Shown here piece by piece: positions 39,766 through 50,479 of a stretch of DNA of 64,000 nt. The first letter of the stretch is position 1, and the number at the start of each line of letters is the position of its first letter. The stretch is from Saccharum officinarum (Eukaryota; Streptophyta; Magnoliopsida; Poales; Poaceae): NCBI GenBank assembly GCA_020631735.1, contig CM036170.1, forward strand, positions 72,059,737 to 72,123,736, written 5' to 3'. The translations under genes were made by a program, and so were the position numbers. The notes beneath the pieces are model-generated. The model ran no database searches. It saw only the letters and a program-made list of their open reading frames with translations, and was not told the origin of the DNA.

Positions 39766-40146
39766 GGTGGTGGCTGTGTTTATAGTCTAAGACTCGACCT
39801 AGGGTTGAGAACGGCCAGGGGTTGGGTGCCCACAACTTGGGCTTAAGGCCCGACACGATACATGGCCAAGTTGGCCCAAATAGGTGACGCAGCACCTTGA
39901 CGTGGTCACACAGAATGATCCACAGACCTTATGAAGCTAGGACCAGATCCAAAACGACGGTGTCGTCGTCCCCTTTCCAACGCATCCAAGAACACCCTAT
40001 TTTGATGTCATATGGGAGAGTTATGACCAAAATAGTGACGACGTGTCTGCTGAATCCGAGGGTGACGTGGCAGCTGAGTTGGGGACAAATTGCAACTTGG
40101 AAAAGATCATAACGTCGGTGTGTCCAGCGTGGCGATGTCCTCATCA

Positions 40147-41172
40147 CTTCCGACATGCCTCTCCCAGACTGCTCCCCACCGTATTCACTGTCAAGCTTTC
40201 GACTGAAGCGCTGCGGGCCTTGTTCCCTTCGGTACATGGTGGCGGCCACACCACAAACACAGTTGGTGTGGTCTCCTAAGACTACAAGCCCCGCCGAGTA
40301 CAAACACGGTGCGCGCAAGCACCTTGGGTTTACAGGTATGCAAACCTCACAAGCAACTAGACCTAAGCCTAGAGCAAGCGCATATGAGCGTGGTCTAACT
40401 AACCTAAGCACTTCGCAAAGCACCTACGCTAATCACCAAGTGATCTTTAAGCTCTATGCATGTGGAGAGCACAAATGAGGTGTAGCAACACCCTCCTATC
40501 TTCCCTCAGCTCCCTCACACTCCAAATGGCCGGTTGGAGTCATATATATATAGGCCACAAGTGGAGATATAGCCATTGGGGCCGAGTTCCATGTTTCTGC
40601 GTGGGCACCGGACATGGCGGTGCTAGCCACATCAGCTAGCCGTTGGTCACTGACAACTGACCGTTGGGGCACTGTTCACCAGGGCGGTGCACCGCCACCC
40701 TGAGGGCGGTGACCAAGTCCCAACTTGCTGCTCTCTAGATGATTAGGGCGGTGGCACCGCCACCCATGCGGTGACCAGGGTGGTGCACACAGTGCTGTTC
40801 GATGCCCGCCTCTTTTCCAGCTGCAGCAGCCCGCCTCTGGTGGCACCGCCACCCTTAAGGCGGTGGCACCACCACCCCTAGCGCGGTGCCCACTCAGCCA
40901 CCGTTTGCTTCGTTTCTTCGTGTGGTTTTGTTCGGGCTTCGACATCTTCGCTCTTGGACTCCTTGCTTCTCCTCTAGGCTGTCAACACCTCCTCCAATGT
41001 CTTCTTTTGAGTGTTGATCAATTTCTTCATGTTCTAGAGTTGATCCAAGTCCGCATTGTATCCTATTGAACTATAAAATAAACACTAGCAATCACATTAG
41101 TCCAATTTGGTTGTGTTGATCATCAAACACCAAAATGCAAAGTAAATAGGCCTAGGGTCCATTTTCCTTACA
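40147..41172 (-). repeat. 5' LTR of the copia element, second part
   Basis: Resumes the LTR after the nested insertion; its CTTCC is the second target copy. It parallels 29190-30239, including the GGCGGTG-rich patch at 40680-40890. It ends CCTTACA and is followed by GGAGA. Confidence 0.85.
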
Positions 41173-41929
41173 GGAGAGTTAGAGATGGTTCACAAATTAA
41201 TATATGGGAGGATAATTGGATTTTGGGAAGCCATAATTTGAAGGTTTTAACGCCCAAAGGTAACAATATCATTACAACAGTTGATGAACTTACCAATCCT
41301 ATTGACTCCACCTAGGATGTAGAGCTTGTGAAATCTATCTTTTGGAACGTAGATGTGAATCAGATTTTACAAATTCCAATCACTCTAGGGAGAGAAGACT
41401 TTGTTGCTTGGCATTATAATCAGAATGGTATTTTCTCGGTTAAATATGCATACCATGGTGAATGGAAAATAAAATTTGGGTGGCAAATGATGGCAGTCCA
41501 GGGGGTGGCGTGAGTAATGCCGCAATTTGGAAGCGGCTGTGGAAGCTGGATGTGCCAGTGAAGATCAAAATTTTTGGATGGCGAGCGCCTCATGGATTGA
41601 TCCCATGCCGAGCCATTCTGGCTAATAGACACATCTCAAATGTGTCTGGCTGTCCGATGTGCCAGAATGGGGCGAAAGATATCAGACATATAATTTTCAC
41701 GTGCGACCGAGCATGAGCTATTTGGAGATCGGTAGGAGTATGGGAGAACAACTTCTTCTCACCGACCATTCAAGTTCCATCATCCTAGAAGAATGCATTA
41801 GAAGAGGAGAGCAAGTTCAAGCTTTGGGAGTGGGATTTCCAGAGTTGATCTTAACAGGGGCTGGTATCTATGGTGAGAAAGAAGGCAGTTGGTGCACGGT
41901 GAAAGCACCCAACGACCATCAAGGTCTGG
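41173..41929 (+). mobile_element. L1-type LINE, second piece (zf-RVT region)
   Basis: The LINE frame resumes as RVRDG..NIWEDNWILG. It reaches the zf-RVT block around NAAIWKRLWKLDVPVKIKIF and SGCPMCQNGAKDIRHIIF, with the conserved Cys/His set. It has several stops and shifts. TCTGG at 41925-41929 is the target copy of the following LTR. Confidence 0.85.
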
Positions 41930-43164
41930 TGTGGCAGAACCGCCTGATTTAGATCGTTTTTGGAGGTATTCGTCTTCCACCAGACACTAAGTACCCCGAA
42001 AGGGAACTAAATCGAGCAGTTCCATTGAGCACACCCAACAGGAGAACTCAAAATGATCCACATTTTACATCTAGGATCCAATAATGAGTACAAGCTTACA
42101 ATATTTAGTCCATTTCATACAACATGGAGTCTCAGAAATTATTTATTACAATACCAAGTTCAAAGTGCGATAAATTAAACAGTGGAAAACAAATAAACAT
42201 CTAGCGGTAAGGTACAAGGATTCGTCTGTGCCCACCAGAAGAATCCTCCACACAAGGTCTAACTTCTCAAGGTGCACCTACAACAAGGGTAAAATAAACC
42301 CTAAGTACACAATATACTCATAAGACTTACCTGACTAGGGAATATATTTCCCGACTCTTAAGGGATATGATAGGCTTATGGCTTGTGGGTTCCTTGTTGC
42401 GGAAAGCAATACTAGGAGTGTGTCCTTATTTCATTAGATTATTAGCATCCATGTTTTATTCATTACCCAACATTCTATGTAAGCACCTGTTCTGTTTGCC
42501 AGCAAGGGTTGAGCAAACAGAGCCATCTTTTCTCATCTTTCATATGCCAGTTCTTACTATGGTGCCAGATCATAGTCAAGCCGTACCATCACGTAGAAAC
42601 AACAATTCGCGAATCAATATGCCCAGCTGGGTACCCTAAAAAACACATGCCTCGCTTGCACCCCAGGCACAAACGAGACCAACCCGTTCCACTCCTATCA
42701 AGGGTTCTAGGTCCCCATCCAAACTTGGACTCCAAACCCCCACACTTGAGACCTAGCCTCAATGTGGTGCTTAGACCTCCACCTATCCCCGTCTCCAATC
42801 AGTCGGTCCAAAAAAAGCCAGAACCCACGACAAGAGAGTAACAAGCCTTCCCGCTCCCATAAGCAAGTATGTGCTCGGGATAATAAGTCTGTGACTTAAC
42901 CAGGGTCCATGCAACGGACGGTCCTTAATCGACACGGATAGGGAAATAGTGCAACCAAGCTATGCCCCGTGGCCGCGGGACACAACCTGTTACACCCACC
43001 AATACACATACCATATCCCTACCCTGTCACCATTTTCCTTTCCCCCATTTTTATTATGAGATTCATGATAATAATAATCATCTGTTGTAAGTAACGACAG
43101 GTTACCCACGCTACTGATAAACCTAAGCAAAGCACTACATCGAACCTACATTAGTAGGACTCAT

Positions 43165-43167
<3 letters not shown>

Positions 43168-43249
<82 letters not shown>

Positions 43250-43257
43250 ATATATAT
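43168..43257. repeat. (TA)n microsatellite
   Basis: About 90 bp of uninterrupted TA/AT apart from one TT step. Such tracts vary in length and are hard to sequence accurately. Confidence 0.98.
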
Positions 43258-44281
43258 GCAAGGATTATAAAAAATACGAGTTATGCACCGGTGATTGCCT
43301 TGGGCAGGTGTAGTGTCAGTGGTGTCAGCCACGGGTGGCTCCTGGAACTTCTTCGGCACGAGGATCTCCTCCTCATACTCTAGATCATCACGAACTCCAC
43401 CAGATCATTCTCTACGTGCATGCGATGATGATGCACATTTAATATTTAGGCAACAACAACTCTTAAAATGCAACACACATGCTAAACTACAAAGCTAGCT
43501 CTAATGACTAAGGTAACAAGCTATCTACCATCTTCATCAAACAAGATATCAAACTCATTTTGCAAGTGCTTCACTTTACCGACCGAGATTATGCTTTCAT
43601 TTATATTCTGTTTAATGGCTATTTAGCTACCATATGAAATAGTTCAACCTAAGGCTACGGAATTTACAGCAAGCACATGAGGATACCACAAAGCTACTGT
43701 GAAAGTTTCATGATCAACGCTACTACTGATTTGCCACAAAAATTCCTACAAATATACTCCTAGTAACATTAAGCCTTTCTAAATGATTTAATATATCTCG
43801 GCATCATCACAGAAACATATAAACTAATTATACAGTCAGGTAGATCATGAATTGAGGAACTTAACTAAAGTGGTTTCATAATTTTTGGACCTCTACATGA
43901 ATCGATATCAAATATCAAAGTTTAGTTCAGAAACTAAATTATAAAGTCAATACTCAATTCACTGGAAAAGGAAAACCCATTTCCTCGGTGTGGCCCATAC
44001 TATGCAGGCGCGGCCCAAATTGCGCGCAGCGCGCGTGGGCTCCTGCGGCCCACGCGACGCGCAAGGCAGCCCACGCGGTATGGGGGGAGGGAACCCACAT
44101 GTGTGCTGGCGTAAACACAGAAAGGCCCTCGCACTAACCCGCAATTCCACGATGACTAGCGTGCTATTCATACAGTCAGATGTATGCAAATAGGCTCTCC
44201 TAATTACCCGCCTTCGCAACGAGGAGGTCCCCGACGCCTCCCTGCCCGCCGGCGCGGCAAGCAGCGGCACCAGTCGACTAC

Positions 44282-46724
44282 TGAAAGGTCCTTGTTTGGT
44301 TTTGGTAATTGAGTGATAACCTTAGGTGGACTAATTGTGTTTATGCGAGATACATAGGTGATTAGTCCACAGATACATGTGTGTGAGCAACATATGCCAT
44401 GAAGGTGAAAATGGCTTGGAGATGTTGCAAAGCTTGCACATGTGATGATGGAAGAGCTCATTGCATATGAAACATGACATGGAGTAATGTGATCAAGGTG
44501 GAGAAGATCAAGATATGACTTGGCTCGACGGACCGGTTGCAAGTGTGAAGGGCAAGTCAGAGGCTTTGAAGCGTGGGACCGCGTGTGACAGTGAAGCTTG
44601 GGCAAGACTTGGCGCCGATGGACCGAGGCAACAGTGAAGAGCAAGTGAAGTCAAGATCGATGAACCAATACAGTCACGTGATGATATAAAGTGGATCATA
44701 TCATTTGGTGATTGGTTGGTGTATGTGTTGCATCAACATCGGAGGAGTTGCAAAGGAATGCGCAAGGCAAAGGTATAATCCTAGGGCATTTCATTTCACC
44801 GGTCAAAGGTTGTGTAGAGAAGTGCATGACTGGGTTTAGGATAGATAGGCGTACTATCAAGAGGGACAAACTTGTTTGCATATCGGTCTTCTAGTGCCAC
44901 TTGAGCGATCTAACTTTGCATATGTGTTAGGATTGAGTGGAGAGGCAAGTTGAGTGCCTAACTCCTTTGAAGAAAATGATTGTGAAAATGCTAACATACG
45001 TGCACAAGGTGGTGAACACTTGTTGGTGTTGGCACATTTGCGAAGGCAATGGAGTTTCAGTGGTAGAGATGGGTTTGGGACCCTCTCTCCCTCCCGTCGA
45101 GCTTCTCGGTGGGATTCAGGCGTTTTTGTGGAGATGAAACACTTATTTTCCTTTGCATCGAAAGATGGAACCGAAGGTAAAGTCACATAGGTGATCGTCG
45201 CTATTTTTTGAGCGATAGACGCTAGGTGTGGTGGCGTCAGACGCTGGTGCTGTGGCTAGTGTTTTACCCTAGGTGGCGCACTCTGGTCTCGGGTGCGACG
45301 GACGCTGGTCTCAGAAGCGACGGACGCTGACGTCAGCGTTTGGTGTGCTCTCCGCTGAGGCACGTGCAGGTGAGCGTGCATCGGACGCGGTGGTGCTCAA
45401 GCGACGGACACGTCTGGCGCGGCTCTGCGCGGCTTCGGACCTTACTGGACCACGTCTGTCGAGCGACGGATGCGCGGCCTCCGTAGCGACGGACGCGTCT
45501 ATTGGTTGGAAATCAATTGTTAGAAATTTGACTACGTGGGACATGTGGCGTGCATTTGAGCGACGGACGCTGGATGCCGCGTCTAACGCAATGGCGACAG
45601 ATGCGTCTGTTGCCCCCGAAAAACGCCCAGTGAATGGGCAACGGCTATATTCGTTTGTGGGGCTATAAATAGATGTGGTGGCTAGCCTTGGCTGGTGCTT
45701 GGCACCCTTGGGACTTAGTGTCCATGCTTTGGGAGTGCTAGGAGAGCCTCTAACTAACTTGTGCTTGCAAGAGTGCGAATCGATTGCGAGTGAGTGTGAT
45801 TCTAGTGCGTTGCATCGTGAGGATTGCATCGAGTGACACTAGGTGTTCGAGCTACAAGCCGGTGGTGCTTGTTACTCTTGGAGGTTGCCACCTCCTAGAT
45901 GGCTTGGTGGCTTGAGGCTCCGTTAAAGCTCGCAAGAAGATTGTGCGAGGCTCCAAAGAAGCTTTGTGAGGGGGATTGTGCTCACCCCGCGAGGATCGTG
46001 AAGAACAACTCTAGTAGAGCGTGTCATTGAGCTACCACACTTGATGGTGGGTTCTTGTGGCACTCTTTGGGAGAGCTCGGTTGTGGGTACCGATTAGTCG
46101 CCGAACCACGAAGTGTTGGTTGACACAACGGGGACGTAGCTTGGTGGCAACCAAGTGAACCTCGGGAGAAAATCACCGTGTCAACGTTGTCTACTCTTCT
46201 CGGTGGTTTGCCTTCGTGCAACACAAGTTTGTATTTACTTTCATATATACTTGTGCTTGTGTAGTTGCTCTTGTGACTAGTTTGCTTGTGTAGCTAGAAG
46301 TATCCCCTTTGCGTGGCTAATTTGGTTTGTGTAACCTTGTTAGTTACATTGCTTAGTTTGTGTAGCTAAGTAATTTGCGCTCTCTAATTTGGCATTGGTT
46401 GCCTTGATATTGAGCATTGCTAGTGAGCCTAGGAGCTTTGTGCTTTTGCTTACTAGATTTGTGTAGGAGCTCTCCAGTGCTTGAAGTACTAGTTGCATAG
46501 GTTTGTGTGACCTTGCAAGCTAGAATTGTTTAGGTGGGCTCTTGCTAGGAAGACACCTTATTTGCTTGATTAGGATCTTTTGTAAGGTGCTAGAGTTATA
46601 GATAGATGGGAGTAGTCTTGGCTAGACCGATAGATTTATTTCCGCACTTGTTTTGGTTTGCCAACGTAATTAAGTTTTAGAAAGGACTATTCATCCCCCT
46701 CTAGTACGCTATCTCGACCCTTCA
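44282..46724 (+). mobile_element. Copia-type solo LTR, 2.44 kb
   Basis: Begins TGAAAGGTCCTTGTTTGG and ends CTCGACCCTTCA, with a perfect 5-bp duplication ACTAC (44277-44281, 46725-46729). An LTR promoter TATA box, TATAAATAG, is at 45664-45672. Upstream, 45190-45620 is filled with variants of GCGACGGACGC. It shares its architecture with the solo LTR at 50480-52975. The 2.5-kb length and TGAAAGGTCC start suggest a SIRE/Maximus-type copia family, by inference. Confidence 0.9.
45190..45620. repeat. GCGACGGACGC motif array inside the LTR
   Basis: About ten exact or near copies of GCGACGGACGC at irregular spacing. They occupy the same place in the LTR as the GCGTCCGGTC array of the sister LTR. Confidence 0.75.
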
Positions 46725-48278
46725 ACTACGCCGGCCAACAAGGGATCCCTAACACGTATCCAAGGAGCCGACGCTCACCTGCGAGTCCTTGCACACGGAT
46801 TGGTGGTAGTTAGGCGGTCGAAGGCGCTCTGGAATGGTCCCTCCGTGATGGCGACGATCTGCAATGGAGGCGGCGAAGTTCCGGTGAGCCTCAACACCAA
46901 AAGAACATTAAGGTCAGCGTGCGAGCAGTAGTGACTCACCCTACACGTGGCCTAGGTGATGGCACGGCCGGAGATGGCTAGAGAAGGGCCGGCCACATGC
47001 ACCCGACGGACGCGGCGGCGCTTCGCAATGGCATGGCCGCATCAGCAGCTCCGGCGAGGTGGTAGGGGCGGGTGAGGCGCGCGGGGCGAAGGGGAGGTGG
47101 AGGCAAAGCTATCGGTGCGCTCAATTAGACTTGAGAGGCACAACTTGTGGGCAACCGTGAGTCACTGCCGAGCTTGGCCTTAATGATCGGGCGGATGAAC
47201 AACTCCAAATTTGGAGTACGGTGGGGCAGTGCTCGGGGCGGGGTGAGGTTGGTCGGTTGACTGACTCCAACGCGGTGTCATGGGTGCGGGAAATTTGGTG
47301 CTGGCGGTCCCTCTCAGCCAGAGCACAAGAGGCGGCCCCCCAACGGCCATGGCGGATAGAGGAGAGAGGGGGAGAAGAAAGGCGGTCAGCGCTCGTGTCA
47401 CTTCCGCTTGGCCGGGTGAGAGTGGGCGACGCGAGTAAGGACTACGACCACGTACTGTGGCAGCTACGCCGTGCACACAAGTGGCAGAGACAATGCCCTC
47501 AGGCCGGAACCGACAGCGGCGCAGAGCGGCAGCGGGTGCAGACGCGACGCAAGCTGACCCGATGCGCGCAACGTGGGGGGGAGGGGACAGTGGGGCAGCG
47601 CAGGGCAGCGGCCGGCTACGGCCGACCATGGCCAGACTAGGGTAGACTGGGCCAACCCAACGTGGCCAGGAGCACAACATCGGGTGCCCCATAGGGTGAC
47701 CGCGCGCGCCAAGGCCGACAGCCGAGACAAATGTTCGTGCACGAATTTTAAAGCATGTGTAAAAACTAACCTATCGATGTTGAAACCCAACCACCTTCAC
47801 CACGCGCCAGAGGGTACATTGGGCTACCTATAGCGACTAAAATGCAACCTCACTTCTTAGCAAAATTTCTCGAAATAAAACACCAAAGTAGCGTGGTCAA
47901 ACTGTTTTGGCACTTAGAAAATCGGCTATGCCTAAGCTGATTTTCATAGCAAGTTCAATTTTCAAGCCATTAGAAACATCAGCTAGCAATACCACTTTGC
48001 TAAAACAAAAGTTGCATTATCATCTACCAAGTTCACACCTCAATCTTTATTTAAGGGTCACATATACATTCTATAGTATTTTTACTCAATAAAAATTAGT
48101 TTTCAACCTTAAGTGATATAACAAGGATGATTGCGTCAACCTCCATTTAACATTTTTATTAACTATTTTTAGTTGCTAAAATTGTTCTACGCACTTCAAC
48201 ACAGCAAAATCACATAGACAAGATGCTCTTGACATGCTTTAGCGAGTTGTTACGCGCGGTAACACCGAGGATGTTACA

Positions 48279-48860
48279 TCTGGCCTATCAATTGCTACTC
48301 TCACAAAGAATTACAAGATGACTGCAAAGAAGGGAGCCAAGATCAGGCAAGGATGGAGAAAACCACTAGAAAGTGTAGTGATGCTAAATGTTGATGCTTC
48401 TTTTGACGAGGACATGGGTTGTGGAAGTATAGGAGCCATCATCAGAGATAGTTCAGGTGCCATGGTGGTAGCTTCAAATAATTTTATCTCCCATGTGGTT
48501 GATGCGCCTATGGCCAAAGCATATGCTCTTAAGGAAGGATTGATGTTAGCACAACACGTAGGATGCAACTGGGTGATTGTCCAATCTAACTATAGGGAGG
48601 TGGTTGACATTACGGGCGATGGAGAATTTACAGCTAATTCAACAGCAGCTATATATGATGACTGTAATACAATTTGGTTAGGATTCCGGGAGATCTCCAT
48701 CGAGCATTGCGGAAGGGAAACAAACCAAGTGGCCCATGAATTGGCAAAGTGATCTATGATTTCCAAAAATTATTGTATTTGGGATGATGACCCCTAGCTT
48801 TATTGTTGATCTTCTTTCAAATGATGTAGCAATTCTTGATCAATAAAGCTCTACCGCTTG
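48279..48860 (+). mobile_element. L1-type LINE, third piece (RNase H domain and 3' end)
   Basis: The open frame 48318-48752 encodes an RNase H-like (RVT_3) domain. The first Asp is in LNVDASFDEDMGCGSIGA, the Glu in YALKEGLMLAQ, and the end reads HCGRETNQVAHELAK. The next catalytic Asp expected after VIVQS is Asn, so activity is doubtful. After the stop a T-rich 3' end reaches CAATAAAG (about 48840). A poly(A) tail is not evident. Confidence 0.85.
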
Positions 48861-49821
48861 GTTTTGTCAAGACAAGAATGGATGAGGGGACATTCGGGGC
48901 TAGGATAGGTTTGCCAGTGAATGTTCAATGTTCTTTATATGAAGGCAATGCAACTATAAGTCAAGAGAGTACAGCCAAAACAAATACTTTATTTACAACA
49001 AAGGGAGGGCTGAAGACACAGGGGAGAAAAGTCGAACCAGTATCCCTATCCCTACTAATTAAACCAACCATTATATTCTTGAAATCAGTGGCGACGGCGG
49101 CCGGCCGGGTTCCTTGCCAAAGTTTAAAAGAAAATTTTCTTTATATCAAAGAAATTCTGCAATTTGCTAACTAAATAATTTTGCATAATAAAGATCGCTT
49201 GGGCTCCTAAAAATTTCTGACTCTGACTTCACTAATACTAGAAATTAGGACGAAAGCTTCTATGCATGAAAGAGGCATGCCACCCTGCATCTTCAATAGG
49301 GGCTTTTATCACGGGAAAGAAAAAAGCTATAGCCGCATGTGGATTAGCATACTATGGGTTCAGGGCCGAATCTGTCCACCTCCATGCTAGATCCGGATGT
49401 CTTCTCCATCGCTGAGATCCACTATGGAAGCTGATATGAGAGCTAGTGATGGTAACAGATCGGATGTAATGGAGGTGAAGCAAACACTCATCCACAATAA
49501 AACCTACAACACTTTGTTACACCTAATACCTATCCTCGTAACACCCACATAATTACACAAAGTTTTTAAAATGGAATAAAAATGAAAGACCGAAGTCATT
49601 ATATTCCGAGCCCTCCATAGGCACTTACACCCAATCTTTGTTCATCTTATACCTCGACCAATAAGACCTATAGGTGCGATTTGGCATGGTACCCGCATCC
49701 ACGGATTCAACTGCCGTCCCTAGTGGGAGGTTGACGTAAAGTCAAAGGTTTAACTTTCCTGGCTCCATCTTCTTCGTCGAGCGGTTGCTTTGAGCTGTTA
49801 TACAAAAGTAGGCTTCTCCTA

Positions 49822-49998
49822 CTCTATCCGTCTCAGTATATAAGACGTAACCACTTTTTATTCATGTCCATAATACAAGGCGTGCTCTCTCTAGAGTCAC
49901 CTAATCAATACAATAGTACTAGTGTTGAGAGAGAATTAAATGTATTCCTTAATCTTTGAACCGGAGGACGTTATGTCTTATATATTGTGACAAATGAG
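49822..49998. mobile_element. Stowaway-like MITE
   Basis: CTCTATCCGTCTCAGTATAT on the left and a degenerate complement ATATATTGTGACAAATGAG on the right, with TA on both sides. Confidence 0.6.
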
Positions 49999-50154
49999 TA
50001 TAACTTAAGCTGTTCCAAATAGGTTCTACCGCCTCTGTCCATAAATTTGACTTTACTGACCAATCAGGAATTGCCGTTCGTTGGAACACGAGTCCATTAT
50101 TTGTAAGTTAAGAATATGGCAGAAAATTATTAGTTTTATACATAGAAAAAGATA

Positions 50155-50300
50155 CTCTCTCCATTCCAAGTTATAAGACATTTTTGACTTTTCTAAATAC
50201 ATTATTTATTATGTATCTAGACATAATATATATCTTAATGCATAAAAAAACTACGTATCTAAAAATAGCCAAAACGTCTTATAAATTAGAATTAAGGGAG
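50155..50300. mobile_element. Stowaway MITE
   Basis: CTCTCTCCATTCCAAGTTAT on the left and ATAAATTAGAATTAAGGGAG on the right, with TA at 50153-50154 and 50301-50302. Confidence 0.75.
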
Positions 50301-50353
50301 TATTAGACAACATATCTCATCAGTATTTTGTATTGCAGTGCTAGCTAGCGCAC

Positions 50354-50479
50354 TGACGTCCGGACGGACGCCGGCATCTGGATGCCCACGCTGCACTCCC
50401 GTTTCACGTGCTCGGGCCAGCACACGCCCTCACCCGAGCCTGCATTTCACGCGCCCATGCGAGACCCGCACTGCCCAGG
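50354..50479. mobile_element. DNA transposon with GTCCGGACG ends, left piece
   Basis: Starts GACGTCCGGACGGACGCC and is GC-rich. It is interrupted at CCAGG (50475-50479) by a copia solo LTR, continues at 52976-53597, and continues again at 58521-58870, ending with GGCGTCCGG...GGACGCC. The inverted ends are imperfect, so the superfamily is unresolved. Confidence 0.5.

Larger units (their letters stand above)
33622..40146. mobile_element. Unassigned element with TGATGAG/CTCATCA ends, holding a gypsy element
   Basis: Perfect 7-bp inverted ends (TGATGAG at 33622, CTCATCA ending at 40146) and a perfect 5-bp target duplication CTTCC (33617-33621, 40147-40151) define an insertion in the copia LTR. 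TG...CA ends with 5-bp duplications fit an LTR retrotransposon or solo LTR. Only about 420 bp (33622-34042) and 381 bp (39766-40146) belong to it. They do not resemble each other, so they may be the two ends of one LTR. The middle is a truncated Del-type gypsy element. Confidence 0.7.
28734..41172 (-). mobile_element. Non-autonomous (gag-only) Ty1/copia element, split by nested elements
   Basis: It begins TGTAAGGGACC and ends CCTTACA, and is bounded by the 5-bp duplication GGAGA at 28729-28733 and 41173-41177. Read on the minus strand, the 3' LTR is 28734-30239, with a polypurine tract (AAAATGGGGAGA) next to it. A primer-binding site TGGTATCAAAGCC, close to the initiator-Met tRNA complement, lies beside the 5' LTR. 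The 5' LTR is 33174-33621 plus 40147-41172, interrupted by another insertion. The internal region of only about 2.9 kb has gag-like sequence but no protease, integrase or reverse transcriptase, so it depended on other copies. The two LTRs differ by roughly 8-10% over the first 200 bases by eye, indicating an old insertion. Confidence 0.9.
41930..48278 (-). mobile_element. Del/Tekay-type solo LTR, split by a copia solo LTR
   Basis: Bounded by a perfect target duplication TCTGG (41925-41929, 48279-48283). On the minus strand it starts TGTAACATCCTCGGTG and ends GGTTCTGCCACA. With the nested 2.45 kb removed it is about 3.9 kb, the same size class as the LTR at 35817-39765. No internal region remains, so it arose by LTR-LTR recombination. 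It contains an (AT)n microsatellite at 43168-43257 and a GC-rich part at 46730-47700 whose open frames are not genes. Confidence 0.9.
48861..50353. other. Gene-free stretch with two Stowaway-type MITEs
   Basis: No coding region recognised. A 112-codon frame at 48836-49174 has no familiar motif and overlaps the LINE end. Confidence 0.5.

Noticed and set aside
47180..47692. 170-codon minus frame and overlapping plus frames
   Set aside because: Part of the GC-rich region of the Del-type solo LTR; no protein family seen.
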